Source: Candidatus Paraprevotella stercoravium
GTDB lineage: Bacteria; Bacteroidota; Bacteroidia; Bacteroidales; Bacteroidaceae
Direction of reading: 5' to 3'
Assembly (NCBI GenBank): GCA_944320795.1
Contig: CALUIU010000015.1
Location: 1-64,000 of the forward strand
Length of the DNA stretch: 64,000 bases
Both the position numbers and the translations under genes were made by a program. The notes beneath the pieces were generated by a model, which saw nothing but the letters and a program-made list of their open reading frames with translations, was not told the DNA's origin and searched no databases. Positions 1 to 9,607 of the stretch are shown here, in pieces; position 1 is the first letter of the stretch; the number at the start of each line of letters is the position of its first letter.

Positions 1-88
1 AACCGCATGCGTGGTGGTGGGAGAGGTCGGAAAACGAAAGTAGGAAGAAAACTACTTCGTTTTCCTCCTACTCGATTGGGTTAAAAGA
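1..88 (+). other. possible 3' end of a group II intron (domain VI region)
   Basis: No gene is evident here. The segment has a GGTGGTGGGAGAGG tract, an imperfect hairpin (GAAAACGAA-GTAG at 30-43 against CTACTTCGTTTTC at 52-64), then CCTCCTACTCGAT at 65-77. A G-rich GAGAGG strand, a long hairpin and a 3' CCTACTCGAT-like end resemble the domain VI and 3' splice region of bacterial group II introns. If so, the intron and its reverse transcriptase lie to the left of the window, inserted just past the stop codon of the converging gene. Frame 1 is also open to a stop at 82-84, but the predicted peptide is low-complexity and Arg/Gly-rich. The hairpin could instead be a plain terminator. Confidence 0.3.
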
Positions 89-2125
89 TTATTCCTCTTT
101 TTTTTCAGACTCTTTTCCTGTGAGTGCATCCTTTAACAGATTCCCCATTTCATCAAAAAGACCATAGGTTGTCCGCAATACCTTAAACTCAGTTCGCCTG
201 TTCAGCGCATTACAGATTTCCTGTTGATCTTCAGGAAGCTTCAAGATAAACTCTTCCGTAAGGGTATCGTTCTCATGTAGGAACGGATATTTTTCCGTTA
301 GTTTTTTCTTGATTATTTTCGGTTTGTTTTCACCGTATCCTACAGGTGAGAGGCGGTCTTGGGCAATACCGTGTTCAATCAAGTATCTCACAACAGATTC
401 TGCGCGTCTTTGTGATAGTCCCAGATTATACTGGTCATTTCCCCGGTAATCACAATGCGAACTGAGTTCGATGGTTACATTTGGATTCTCTTCCAGAAGT
501 TTTACCAGTTTATCCAGTGATTCTGTTGATTCTGGTGTTAAATCCGCCTTATCAAACTCATAAAAGATATTTTCAACCAACACTGGTGCCGTGATGGATG
601 CCAGGGCAAATTGAAGTACATATTCTTTGCTTACTTTGCTGGTATCCACTTGCAATTCTTCTTTATGATTCAGAAAACCGTTGCAGGTACCTAGAAAAAT
701 ATATTTTACATAAGGTTTGATTTCCTGTACGAATGAGCCGTCACTCCGTACACTCAGTTTCAGATTGGTACCGTCATTGCCGACCATGTATACAATTCCG
801 TCTGGAAGTTCATAGCCATCCTTTTCATACACCCATCCTTTTACAGACAGAATGACTTCCGGTTTCTCAAAACTCATAATATGATCCCATCCCCGGGCGT
901 CGTTCCGGTTTGTACTGAAAAATCCCCGGTTGTGCAGTCCTTCAAAAGTCATACCAAAATCGTCTCCGGCAGAATTCATCGGATATTTCAAATTTTCAAC
1001 CTTCCATGCTCCGGTACTGTCCTGTTGGGCACAGAACAGATCCAACCCTCCCATACCGGGATGTCCGTTTGAGGAAAAATACAATTCACCGTTTGTTCGA
1101 AACGTAGGAAACATTTCATCTCCGGGAGTATTGATTGGCTCTCCCAGGTTTTCTGCGCCTCCCAGTCCGTCATTTGTAAGTCTTATTCGCCACAGATCCA
1201 GTCCGCCTATTCCTCCAGGCATATCTGATACAAAGTACAGCCAGTTTCCATCGGGTGATATAGCCGGATGGGCATAAGATGACAGTGTATCTTTTGTGAT
1301 TTCCAAAGGCTTTGGACTGCTCCAGGACGCATCGCTTCTGGTTGCGGTAAAGATTTGTGCATAGCGGGGATATTCCGGATCAGAGGCGCAACGGGTAAAG
1401 TACATGGTTTTTCCGTCCGGTGAAAAGCAGCACGCTCCTTCGTCATATTGACTGTTCACTTCTGATTCAAATTCCTTAGGCTGTGTCCATTTTCCTTTTT
1501 CGTCTTTTTCGGCAAGAAACAGGTCGCTGTTTTTGATTCCTGTAATACCGCTCAATTCATCTCCTTTGGTTTGCGGGCGTGTGGTTGTCAGATATAACTG
1601 TTCCCATTCATCTCCATATAATACGGGTGCATAGTCAGTTCTTCTGCCATTCAGTATGGGTTCTTTTTTAATCGTATAACTGGTGGGAGTTTCTTTCCAG
1701 TCAGGAGCCAGAATACAACCTCTCAGTCCGTTTTTTGCCAGAATATTTTCCGGATCCTTTTCCAAATATAACTTATAGTTCTCAACGGCTTTTTTATAGT
1801 CTCCGTTTTTCTGTTGCATTTGAGCCAGATACAGATAAGCGGTTGAATCCTGATAATTATAGCGCACCGCGTTCATGTACGAGCCGATGGCCCGTGCAGT
1901 ATAGTTGATTTTTCGGTAACAGTTGGCAGCCTTAAAAGCCCGTTCACCTCTTTTTACCCTTTCTTTGATCGGTGTGTGCATATATGCTTTGCGATATTGG
2001 TTTGCTGCTTCGAAATATTCTCCGATAGCCAACGCCTGATCGCCTTTTTTGACAAATTTGTCAGCACCGCATCCGCTTGTCAGCACCATCGTTGCGGTTA
2101 TGCCCATCCATAAAATTTTTTTCAT
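89..2125 (-). CDS. PorE-like outer-membrane lipoprotein (TPR, PD40 propeller, CRD, OmpA)
   Basis: About 678 residues. The start is set at the ATG giving MKKILWMGITATMVLTSGC, a lipoprotein signal with the lipidated Cys at residue 19; an ATG six codons upstream would spoil it. In order: TPR-like helices (about 25-150), PD40/WD40 beta-propeller blades with repeated SPDG and YF motifs (about 170-420), a carboxypeptidase-regulatory-like domain (about 430-510), and a C-terminal OmpA-like peptidoglycan-binding domain with the YEFDKADLTPES and NLGLSQRRAESV motifs (about 530-640). Architecture and length match PorE of the Porphyromonas type IX secretion system, which links that machinery to peptidoglycan. 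Bacteroidetes carry several proteins of this layout, so the T9SS role is inferred. It begins 27 bp after topB and is probably cotranscribed. Confidence 0.8.
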   Translation of the reverse strand: MKKILWMGITATMVLTSGCGADKFVKKGDQALAIGEYFEAANQYRKAYMHTPIKERVKRGERAFKAANCYRKINYTARAIGSYMNAVRYNYQDSTAYLYLAQMQQKNGDYKKAVENYKLYLEKDPENILAKNGLRGCILAPDWKETPTSYTIKKEPILNGRRTDYAPVLYGDEWEQLYLTTTRPQTKGDELSGITGIKNSDLFLAEKDEKGKWTQPKEFESEVNSQYDEGACCFSPDGKTMYFTRCASDPEYPRYAQIFTATRSDASWSSPKPLEITKDTLSSYAHPAISPDGNWLYFVSDMPGGIGGLDLWRIRLTNDGLGGAENLGEPINTPGDEMFPTFRTNGELYFSSNGHPGMGGLDLFCAQQDSTGAWKVENLKYPMNSAGDDFGMTFEGLHNRGFFSTNRNDARGWDHIMSFEKPEVILSVKGWVYEKDGYELPDGIVYMVGNDGTNLKLSVRSDGSFVQEIKPYVKYIFLGTCNGFLNHKEELQVDTSKVSKEYVLQFALASITAPVLVENIFYEFDKADLTPESTESLDKLVKLLEENPNVTIELSSHCDYRGNDQYNLGLSQRRAESVVRYLIEHGIAQDRLSPVGYGENKPKIIKKKLTEKYPFLHENDTLTEEFILKLPEDQQEICNALNRRTEFKVLRTTYGLFDEMGNLLKDALTGKESEKKEE

Positions 2126-2152
2126 GATCTTATTATCGCGCATCCTGGAATC

Positions 2153-4252
2153 TTAGTCATTAAAAGATTGTCTGAAAGTACATCCGTTTTTCCATTCCGA
2201 GCAACCGAATGCCATTTTTCCTCTGATGATGTGGCCTTTTCCGCAGACCGGACAAACATCTCCTTCTTTTATGGTAGAGGATGTTTTTTCTTTTTCCTTT
2301 GTTTTTTTTGTGGTCGCGGATTTTTTCCTTGCTGTTTTTTCGGTTGTTTTCTTTTCTGCTGTTTTCTTTTTCTCTTCTTGCACGAGAGTTACACGGCGGT
2401 TTGAGTTGTCAGCCAATACAGAATGTACAATGTCGCATACCATCTGTTTCAGTTCATCCAGAAAATTCTTGGCTTCATATTCTTTTTTCTCAATCAGGCG
2501 CAGTTTCCGCTCCCAGATACCGGTCAGTTCGGCACTTTTCAGCAATTCCTCATGAATCAGTCCGATCAGTTCCACTCCGGTAGGTGTGGCAAGCAGATTT
2601 TTCCGTTCTTTTCGTATGTATCTGCGTTTGAATAAGGTTTCAATGATGGCAGCTCGTGTTGATGGGCGTCCTATTCCGTTTTCTTTTAACGCGTCGCGTA
2701 GCGTTTCGTCTTCGACAAGTCTTCCGGCCGTTTCCATGGCCCTTAATAGGGTGGCCTCGGTATAGGGTTTGGGCGCCTGAGTCCATTTCTCTGCCAGATC
2801 CGGAATATGTGTACCACTTTCTCCTTTTCTGAATTCTGGAAGCGACTGTTCTTCGTCAGTCTTTCCGTTAGAAACTGTATTCTTCCGGTCATTTGCATAT
2901 ACATCTCTCCATCCCGATACAACAATGACCTTACCGTTTGCTTTAAAGGGGATATCAGCAGTTTCCCCCATGACGGTAGTTGTTGAAAATTTGCAGTCAG
3001 GATAAAATGCGGCGATAAAGCGACGGGCTATCAGGTCAAAAACCTTTTCTTCATCAGGAGTAAGATTCTGAGGTTTCACGCCAGTCGGGATAATGGCATG
3101 GTGGTCTGTTACTTTGGAAGAATCAAATACTTTCTTGCTTTTTTTCAGCTGGTTTCCTCGAAGAGGCTGAAGCAGTTCGCCGTATTTTTCTGCAATACCA
3201 TTAAGAATGTTTTTGCATTTCGGATAAATATCATCGCTCAGAAAGGTTGTATCCACGCGGGGATAGGTCGTAATTTTCTTCTCGTAGAGAGATTGTATGG
3301 TTTGTAAGGTAGTCTCGGCCGAGAATGCAAATTTCTTGTTGCATTCAACCTGAAGCGATGTCAGATCAAACAGGCGAGGGGGGGCCTCCGTTCCATTCTT
3401 TTTGCTCACTGATGTGATGGTAAACGGAGCATCTTTAATTTTTTCCAATGCCTCTTTTCCTTCTTCTTGTGAGGTGAATCCCTTCCGGCTTATATCTGTT
3501 TCCTTTTTTTCTCCCTCTTTTCCTTTCTTATCCTCTTCGCCGTCTTCCTCATCTTGTCCCATCAGGGCTGTAAATGTAGTGTCTCGGTATACGGTAGTCA
3601 GTACCCAATAAGGTTCTGGAGTAAAATTCTCGATTTCCTGCTGCCGTTTGACAATGAGAGCCAGAGTAGGAGTCTGTACTCTTCCAATACTGAGAACCTG
3701 TTTCCCTTGGCCGTATTTCAAAGTATACAGGCGTGTCGCGTTCATGCCGAGTGTCCAGTCTCCGATAGCCCTGCTCAGTCCGGCTTCATAAAGAGACTGG
3801 TATTCTTTTTGGTCCTTTAGTTGATTGAATCCTTCCTTGATGGCTTCTTCAGTCAGGGAGGAAATCCACAGCCGTTTTACCGGACATTTTGCACCGGCTT
3901 TTTGCATCACCCAGCGTTGGATTAATTCTCCTTCTTGTCCGGCATCTCCACAATTGATGATTTCATCGGCCTGTTGCATCAATCCCTCAATAACCTGAAA
4001 CTGTTTTTCTATGCCCGAATCAGCTTTTAGTTTGATTCCAAATCTGGGGGGGATCATGGGTAATGCTGAAAGGCTCCATGCCTTCCACAGAGGAGTATAT
4101 TCATGGGGCTCTTTTAGCTCGCACAGGTGACCGAAGGTCCAGGTTACCTGATACCCGTTTCCTTCCATATATCCGTTACAGGCTTTGTTGGCCCCCAGTA
4201 CGTGAGCAATATCCTTGGCCACACTGGGTTTCTCTGCGATGCATACAATCAT
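2153..4252 (-). CDS. topB: DNA topoisomerase III
   Basis: 699 residues, a full-length type IA topoisomerase. The N-terminal TOPRIM domain opens with MIVCIAEKPSVAKDIAHVLG, and the acidic TOPRIM residues lie in NCGDAGQEGELI (about 101-112). The active-site tyrosine is in TTYPRVD (Tyr330). An acidic/lysine-rich insertion of about 20 residues occurs near 233-253. The C-terminus has a Lys/Thr-rich linker followed by a CPVCGKG...C zinc-ribbon-like domain. The enzyme relaxes and decatenates DNA through a 5'-phosphotyrosyl intermediate. Such plasmid-like TopB copies are common on Bacteroidales chromosomes. It is the first gene of a probable two-gene unit with the PorE-like lipoprotein. Confidence 0.93.
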   Translation of the reverse strand: MIVCIAEKPSVAKDIAHVLGANKACNGYMEGNGYQVTWTFGHLCELKEPHEYTPLWKAWSLSALPMIPPRFGIKLKADSGIEKQFQVIEGLMQQADEIINCGDAGQEGELIQRWVMQKAGAKCPVKRLWISSLTEEAIKEGFNQLKDQKEYQSLYEAGLSRAIGDWTLGMNATRLYTLKYGQGKQVLSIGRVQTPTLALIVKRQQEIENFTPEPYWVLTTVYRDTTFTALMGQDEEDGEEDKKGKEGEKKETDISRKGFTSQEEGKEALEKIKDAPFTITSVSKKNGTEAPPRLFDLTSLQVECNKKFAFSAETTLQTIQSLYEKKITTYPRVDTTFLSDDIYPKCKNILNGIAEKYGELLQPLRGNQLKKSKKVFDSSKVTDHHAIIPTGVKPQNLTPDEEKVFDLIARRFIAAFYPDCKFSTTTVMGETADIPFKANGKVIVVSGWRDVYANDRKNTVSNGKTDEEQSLPEFRKGESGTHIPDLAEKWTQAPKPYTEATLLRAMETAGRLVEDETLRDALKENGIGRPSTRAAIIETLFKRRYIRKERKNLLATPTGVELIGLIHEELLKSAELTGIWERKLRLIEKKEYEAKNFLDELKQMVCDIVHSVLADNSNRRVTLVQEEKKKTAEKKTTEKTARKKSATTKKTKEKEKTSSTIKEGDVCPVCGKGHIIRGKMAFGCSEWKNGCTFRQSFND

Positions 4253-4283
4253 TTTCAGTATTCTTCTTAATTAATAATGTAGG

Positions 4284-4291
4284 CAAAGATA
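4284..4291 (-). promoter_or_regulatory. candidate -7 box for topB
   Basis: The minus strand reads TATCTTTG, matching the Bacteroidetes TAnnTTTG -7 consensus, 32 bp before the topB start codon. No good TTTG lies at the expected -33 spacing. Confidence 0.35.
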
Positions 4292-4425
4292 GTATTTTTT
4301 TGTCACACTCCCTTCTACTGGTGTTTTAAACCTGTAAAAAAAGAAAACGGAGAATTTGGTCGTGTCAAAAATACTCCTTGAAGAAAAAAGATACGTAAAA
4401 ATGTTTCTTATACTTTATTTTTGAT

Positions 4426-4433
4426 TATATTTG
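4426..4433 (+). promoter_or_regulatory. candidate -7 box for the AspT-type transporter
   Basis: TATATTTG matches TAnnTTTG and lies 43 bp upstream of the start codon at 4477. A second match, TATTTTTG, sits 10 bp upstream at 4416-4423, so the exact start point is uncertain. A weak TTTC lies about 18 bp upstream of the first box. Confidence 0.4.
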
Positions 4434-4476
4434 TTTGGAAATAAAATACGAATAGGAACTTAATTAAAATAATATC

Positions 4477-6171
4477 ATGAATTGGTTTGAGAATTTATTA
4501 TTTGATCCTGATTCCATTGCGCACATAGTCTTATTGTACTCATTGGTGATTGCAATAGGAATCTTTTTGGGAAAAATCAAGATTTTCGGAGTTTCTTTAG
4601 GAGTTACTTTTGTACTTTTTGCCGGAATTGTGGTGGGGCATTTTGGCTTTACCGGGAATCTTTCAGTCCTGAATTTTATGCAGGATTTCGGTTTGATTCT
4701 TTTCGTTTATTTTATTGGACTTCAAGTCGGACCGGGTTTTTTCGAAGCATTCAAGAAAGGTGGAATTGTACTGAATTGTCTGGCAGTTGGGATCGTGGCA
4801 TTGAACATCATCACCATGTTGCTGCTCTACTATCTGTTTTGTGATACAAACGATCCCAATTCCCTTCCTATGATGGTAGGAGTTCTATGTGGAGCGGTCA
4901 CCAATACTCCGGGACTGGGTGCGGCGACGGAAGCGTTAAATCAGGTTTTTCCTGAAAATGCAATTCCACAGATTGCTTCCGGTTATGCTTGTGCTTATCC
5001 GTTAGGAGTCATTGGTATTATTGGAGCAACTATAGCTTTGCGCTATATCTGTAAAGTTTCTTTAGAGAAAGAAGAGGCACGCATTGAGGCTGAACGTGCG
5101 GAGAATCCACATGTGAAGCCGCACAAAATGACATTGCGCGTAACAAACGTTGCGTTGTCCGGGAAAAACTTGAAGCAGGTACGCGAATTCCTGGGTCGTG
5201 AATTCGTGTGTTCCCGTGCTTTGCATGAAGGGCATGTCAGTATTCCCACCCGCAAGACGATTCTTTATTTAGGTGATTCTATTCATGTAGTCTGCGCTGA
5301 AGATGATGCTGAGGCTATTTCTGCATTTATCGGTCCTCAAGTAACAGATATTGATTGGAATATGCAAGATCGCCCGATGGTTTCCAAAAGCATTTTGGTA
5401 ACACAACCTAGTATGAATGGAAAAACATTCGGTGAGATGCATTTCAGTTCGGTTTACGGAGTAAATGTAACGCGCATCTCCCGTTTTGGTATGAATTTGT
5501 TTGCCGATCGAAATTTACGAATTCAGGTTGGTGACAAGATTGTAGCAGTTGGTCCGGAAGATGCGGTAGACCGTGTAGCCAATGTGATGGGAAATTCTAT
5601 TAAGCGTTTGGATCATCCTAATATGGCAACTATTTTTATAGGAATTCTTTTGGGTATTATTTTAGGAAGTCTTCCTTTTGCGGTTCCCGGTATTCCTACA
5701 CCGGTAAAGCTGGGTTTGGCCGGTGGTCCGCTGATTGTAGCTATTCTGATCGGTAAGTTTGGCTATAAGCTTCGTTTGGTGACTTATGTAACCAATAGTG
5801 CCAGTTTGATGCTGCGTGAGGTTGGTTTGGTTCTGTTTTTGGCAAGCGTAGGTATTAAGGCCGGTGCCAATTTCGTACATACGGTTGTTGAGGGAGACGG
5901 TTTGATGTATGTATGGATGGGATTCCTGATTACGGTTATTCCGATTCTGATCATAGGACTGATAGCCCGATATAAATATCATATAAACTATTTCATCCTG
6001 ATGGGATTGATTGCCGGAAGTACAACCGATCCGCCAGCATTGGCTTTTGCCAGCCAGGCCTCTAGCAGTGATGCTCCTTCTGTGGGTTATTCTACGGTTT
6101 ATCCGTTAGTGATGTTCTTGCGTATTCTGACGGCACAGGTTATTATACTGCTTCTCTGTTCGGCTGCGTGA
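4477..6171 (+). CDS. AspT/YidE/YbjL-type transporter with two TrkA-C domains
   Basis: 564 residues. Hydrophobic membrane blocks (about 10-190 and 380-560) flank a soluble centre (about 215-375) that reads as two TrkA-C/RCK-C regulatory domains. The two membrane halves look like an internal repeat: each carries a short conserved loop, [12 protein letters not shown] (about 139-150) and [12 protein letters not shown] near residue 510. This is the aspartate:alanine exchanger family (AAE). Substrates of the Bacteroidetes members are not known, so none is assigned. Single-gene unit with its own promoter candidate, ending at a bidirectional terminator. Confidence 0.85.
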   Translation: MNWFENLLFDPDSIAHIVLLYSLVIAIGIFLGKIKIFGVSLGVTFVLFAGIVVGHFGFTGNLSVLNFMQDFGLILFVYFIGLQVGPGFFEAFKKGGIVLNCLAVGIVALNIITMLLLYYLFCDTNDPNSLPMMVGVLCGAVTNTPGLGAATEALNQVFPENAIPQIASGYACAYPLGVIGIIGATIALRYICKVSLEKEEARIEAERAENPHVKPHKMTLRVTNVALSGKNLKQVREFLGREFVCSRALHEGHVSIPTRKTILYLGDSIHVVCAEDDAEAISAFIGPQVTDIDWNMQDRPMVSKSILVTQPSMNGKTFGEMHFSSVYGVNVTRISRFGMNLFADRNLRIQVGDKIVAVGPEDAVDRVANVMGNSIKRLDHPNMATIFIGILLGIILGSLPFAVPGIPTPVKLGLAGGPLIVAILIGKFGYKLRLVTYVTNSASLMLREVGLVLFLASVGIKAGANFVHTVVEGDGLMYVWMGFLITVIPILIIGLIARYKYHINYFILMGLIAGSTTDPPALAFASQASSSDAPSVGYSTVYPLVMFLRILTAQVIILLLCSAA

Positions 6172-6200
6172 TCGTAGTCATATTTTAATACTAGTAAATA

Positions 6201-6246
6201 AAAAAATCATTGGAATGTTCATGAAGATACATTCCAATGATTTTTT
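6201..6246. terminator. bidirectional intrinsic terminator
   Basis: A perfect inverted repeat, arms 6201-6217 and 6230-6246 (TCATTGGAATG core with flanking A6/T6), lies between the converging transporter and lipoprotein genes. It has a T-run on either strand. Confidence 0.85.
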
Positions 6247-6262
6247 TGATTGAGAATCAAAT

Positions 6263-6721
6263 CTAGAAACTTCTCATGGTTAGTCGGGCATAATCAGATT
6301 CCAGAATCAGAGTCTTGCCATCTGCTTTAATTACATCGAATACTGTTTCCTGAGAATTAATGCCATAATGATTCAGATCTTTTATATCGGCCATCTGACC
6401 GTTGTCGGATGTTGAAACTTTTTCTTTCAGATTTTTGATTACTACTATATTCTTGTCTTCATCATAATTGAGTTCACCGAAAAAGTTTTTATAGCCATTA
6501 TTTCCCAAATCTTTTAATTCAATCATATGTAGCTGGATTCCGATATACATCCTTTTTTTTTGGCAGTCCTTTTTTACACCATCTGATTTGGTCTCTACTG
6601 TCATTAGTTGCCAGTAACCGTCTAGATTTCCGTTGATAGGCCACTTTTTGTCACAGCTACAAGTAAGTATCATAATAATTACCAGACTCCATGTTGTAAC
6701 TTTACTGTTTATTATTCTCAT
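6263..6721 (-). CDS. small lipoprotein, lipocalin-like
   Basis: 152 residues with a hydrophobic signal ending in ILTCSC, lipidation likely at Cys23, so probably exported and membrane-anchored. The mature part begins with NGNLDGYWQL, resembling the first strand of small Bacteroidetes lipocalin-like lipoproteins, and is predicted to be beta-rich. It lies 72 bp downstream of the flippase gene in the same direction. It could be the last gene of the capsule transcript or an independent gene. No specific function is assigned. Confidence 0.6.
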   Translation of the reverse strand: MRIINSKVTTWSLVIIMILTCSCDKKWPINGNLDGYWQLMTVETKSDGVKKDCQKKRMYIGIQLHMIELKDLGNNGYKNFFGELNYDEDKNIVVIKNLKEKVSTSDNGQMADIKDLNHYGINSQETVFDVIKADGKTLILESDYARLTMRSF

Positions 6722-6793
6722 AATGTTTTGTTTAGAATTATTTATTTTTTGAATAAAGGTGTTTTGTAGATATTACCTTAATATATTTCTTGT

Positions 6794-8347
6794 TTAAGAG
6801 TTTTTTGAGGAGGCACGGGCAGAGCTAAAAAACTTCTGTAATAATGCTATAAAAAACTCTCTTTCTGATTTTGTAAACAGAAATAGGTATCCTATAGTTA
6901 ACGAAGATAGTGATGATATTCCAAATTGCAAAATCAAGGAAAGTAGGTTATTTTCATGATAATAGAAATTATAGCCAAAAGGGATTACTAATCCAACAAT
7001 TGTAAAAAGGAATATTGGTATAACAACCTGTTGGATATACATGCGTATGGATAATTTAATCAGTGGTTGTACTATATAAATACGAACAACGAAGGCAATT
7101 AGGCCTACTATTAAATGAACAATGAAAACTGAAGCAGGATGACCACCGAGTTTTAATACGACGTATGATATGGGAGCAATAGATAATAATACCAATCCAA
7201 CACATGTTTGATATTTTTTTATTTTACCTGTTGCAGAAGCTGCTACCATGATGGGGTTTGCAACAGCATCAACAATAGAAATACATAACATGAAGCGTAA
7301 AAAAATTGATGTATATTGTGGAACTTCTTCCAACCAAAGGGACAGAATATAATCTATTTTGATAAATATAGGCACAGAGATAATGAACAGCAGAAAATAG
7401 GTAAACTTTGAACTTCTGAATATTAATGAATGCATGTGTTGAATGTTATCAGCAGCATAAGATTTTGTAATCTGAGGATTCAGAGCCATCTGAAAATTAG
7501 ATGAGAATGTGGTTACTACTGTTTGAACTTGTACCGCAATTGATCGTGCAGCATTAACTATCGGACCAAAAAACATATTTAAAAGGATATTTATTCCCTG
7601 TGAAAAAGCCATTGCTGCAAAATTACCCCAGAAATTCCATCCGGCAAAACTTAACATTTCATGAAATAATTTCTTGTCGTTGATTTTATAGAATTTACTT
7701 TCTGGAAAATGTTTCTTACAATAGATTCCATAAATGATTCGTACAGAAATTTGTACCGATAGTATCAGTATTGCGTATATGATTAATTTATCAGATGTTG
7801 TTAGTAGCAATAGATAAACAATTCCAAGCTTTGCAAACGTTTCGTATATGGATACATAGGCAAAAGTGGACATTTTTTCATGTGCGATGATTAATGCATT
7901 ATATGGAACACTTATAATCATAATCATGGTTGCCATTATCGAAAGTTGGTATACCCAGAATGCCGCAAAAAGCCGTTCTGATGGAATAACCAGTTTTGTA
8001 TAAAAGAACCACAATCCAACAGTTTCTCCTAGAATTAAAATAATCAGCGCTATTAGAAAGTGAATACGTATACTCATGTTAAAAACTTTCTTTAACTGAG
8101 ATGCCTTGCCACGTCCTAATTCATAAGTTAGATACCTTTGTGTTCCGCTAGCCATCGCATTGTTAAGAAACGCAAACATTGTCACGATACCACCAACCAC
8201 ACCATAGATTCCATAGTCTTCAACCCCCAAAGTAGCTAAAATAACACGCGATGTATATAAAGATACAAGCATCGTGATTAACATCCTTATATAGAGTAGA
8301 AGGGTGTTTTTAGCAATGCGTTTATTATTAATATTGGTTTCTTTCAT
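6794..8347 (-). CDS. Wzx-like polysaccharide flippase
   Basis: 517 residues, mostly hydrophobic with about 12-14 predicted membrane segments. The N-terminus (KNTLLLYIRMLITMLVSLYT) and the GVEDYGIYGVVGG motif are typical of the polysaccharide-biosynthesis (MOP/PST) flippase family. The expected role is to turn undecaprenyl-pyrophosphate-linked repeat units across the inner membrane before Wzy polymerisation. It overlaps the preceding FrhB-like gene by 4 bp (ATGA type), so the two are translationally coupled. It is the last clear gene of the capsule operon. Confidence 0.88.
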   Translation of the reverse strand: MKETNINNKRIAKNTLLLYIRMLITMLVSLYTSRVILATLGVEDYGIYGVVGGIVTMFAFLNNAMASGTQRYLTYELGRGKASQLKKVFNMSIRIHFLIALIILILGETVGLWFFYTKLVIPSERLFAAFWVYQLSIMATMIMIISVPYNALIIAHEKMSTFAYVSIYETFAKLGIVYLLLLTTSDKLIIYAILILSVQISVRIIYGIYCKKHFPESKFYKINDKKLFHEMLSFAGWNFWGNFAAMAFSQGINILLNMFFGPIVNAARSIAVQVQTVVTTFSSNFQMALNPQITKSYAADNIQHMHSLIFRSSKFTYFLLFIISVPIFIKIDYILSLWLEEVPQYTSIFLRFMLCISIVDAVANPIMVAASATGKIKKYQTCVGLVLLSIAPISYVVLKLGGHPASVFIVHLIVGLIAFVVRIYIVQPLIKLSIRMYIQQVVIPIFLFTIVGLVIPFGYNFYYHENNLLSLILQFGISSLSSLTIGYLFLFTKSEREFFIALLQKFFSSARASSKNS

Positions 8348-9525
8348 TGGAATTTGCTTTTAAAGAACATTTTTATTCTTCTTTTTGTTTTTCTTAATTT
8401 ATTTATTGTTTTTTGATACAAGGAAGGCCTGATTTGTTTTTCTATATTATCCTTTAAGGACAGCTTTGATATAGATCTGAAAAAAGTTTCTTTCTTTCTT
8501 TTGTTTAAAAATGTGGATTTTTCCAAGGACGGGTTTCCTTGTAATATGGTATTATATTTTACCTCAACAGTCTTTATTTTGAGATGGTCAAAATAGTTTA
8601 TTCCTTTTATCGTTTGTATTATAACACAACTACTACCTTTATCATCATCGAAATCAGGAAGTATTTTTTCAATTCCCCAGAAATCTCCAATAGTAATATC
8701 CGAACAACCTTTTAAAGGCTTTACTGGACAGGAGTAACAACTGGGACGTAGATAGATGTCTTTTAAGAATCCCTTCATATAAATATTCTGATATGAAAAT
8801 TCAGAAAAAATGTTCTTCTCTTTTTTGTGATTAATCCATTCGATGGTAAATCTATATTTTTTCCATCCGTTGCTTTTGTTTCTAAATGAGATATTCGTAA
8901 TTTGCTCGATAGAATGTTGCTTTTTTGTTTCTAATAAATATTGTTGCCATACGGAAGGACTTGGAACACCATGACAAATAAAATCTACGGTTAACAGATT
9001 GGAGTATTCTTTTCTAAGAAAATGATGTAATCCAGAGATTTGGCAGGGCGTACCGCTAAAAAGAACCTTTCTTCCTTCTTTCAGGAATTTTTCAGCTTGT
9101 TGGTAAGTATTTCCGACGCGGCTTTGCAAATATTTAGATCCTTGAAAAGCAGCTAGTCCCTCAAGAGTTTCAGTGTGATCATGTATTACTGACCAGTCTG
9201 TATCAAAACGAGCACCGAAAACCACGCCGCCTTCGGATAAAACAGTGGTTGCTATAGCTGTGAAAATACCTCCGGAAGAACTGTTCTTGCGAACGTCTTC
9301 GTTTGGGTTGATAGCTGCATAGCATTGTTTCGGTATGTGGGAGTGAGGTTCTTGTAATATAGGACAAACTTTTTCACAGAGTCTACATTCTATACATAAT
9401 GATGCATCTGCTTCTGGATAAAGAAAGCCTTCACTATCTTTTTTAAAGGAAATGCACTGTTTGGGACAACGTTGTACACACGCTGCGCATCCGCAACATT
9501 TAGACTTATCTCTTATTTGTATCAT
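8344..9525 (-). CDS. FrhB-like iron-sulfur protein (F420 hydrogenase/dehydrogenase beta-subunit family), copy 1
   Basis: 393 residues. The N-terminal ferredoxin-like domain has two clusters of cysteines (CCGCAACVQRCPKQC and CIECRLCEKVCP), enough for two 4Fe-4S centres. An FrhB N- and C-terminal flavin-type domain follows, including NSSSGGIFTAIA, FSGTPCQISGL and DFICHGVPSP. Relatives are annotated as coenzyme F420 hydrogenase/dehydrogenase beta subunit, but Bacteroidales do not make F420, so the real electron carrier and substrate are unknown. It lies immediately downstream of a polysaccharide pyruvyl transferase; the same pairing recurs at 16.8-19.1 kb. A sugar- or ketal-modifying redox role is inferred only from context. 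Confidence 0.8.
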   Translation of the reverse strand: MIQIRDKSKCCGCAACVQRCPKQCISFKKDSEGFLYPEADASLCIECRLCEKVCPILQEPHSHIPKQCYAAINPNEDVRKNSSSGGIFTAIATTVLSEGGVVFGARFDTDWSVIHDHTETLEGLAAFQGSKYLQSRVGNTYQQAEKFLKEGRKVLFSGTPCQISGLHHFLRKEYSNLLTVDFICHGVPSPSVWQQYLLETKKQHSIEQITNISFRNKSNGWKKYRFTIEWINHKKEKNIFSEFSYQNIYMKGFLKDIYLRPSCYSCPVKPLKGCSDITIGDFWGIEKILPDFDDDKGSSCVIIQTIKGINYFDHLKIKTVEVKYNTILQGNPSLEKSTFLNKRKKETFFRSISKLSLKDNIEKQIRPSLYQKTINKLRKTKRRIKMFFKSKFQ

Positions 9526-9607
9526 TGTAATGTCTTCGTTAAGATACTGCCATCTTAATCAGCAATGGTTTTTATATGTTTTTTAGAAAACAGGTAAATT
9601 GAAACTA

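Noticed and set aside
1-84. C-terminal end of a plus-strand protein in frame 1
   Set aside because: The reading is short and Arg/Gly-rich, and the DNA is dominated by a hairpin with a group II intron-like 3' end. A structural RNA or terminator explains it better.
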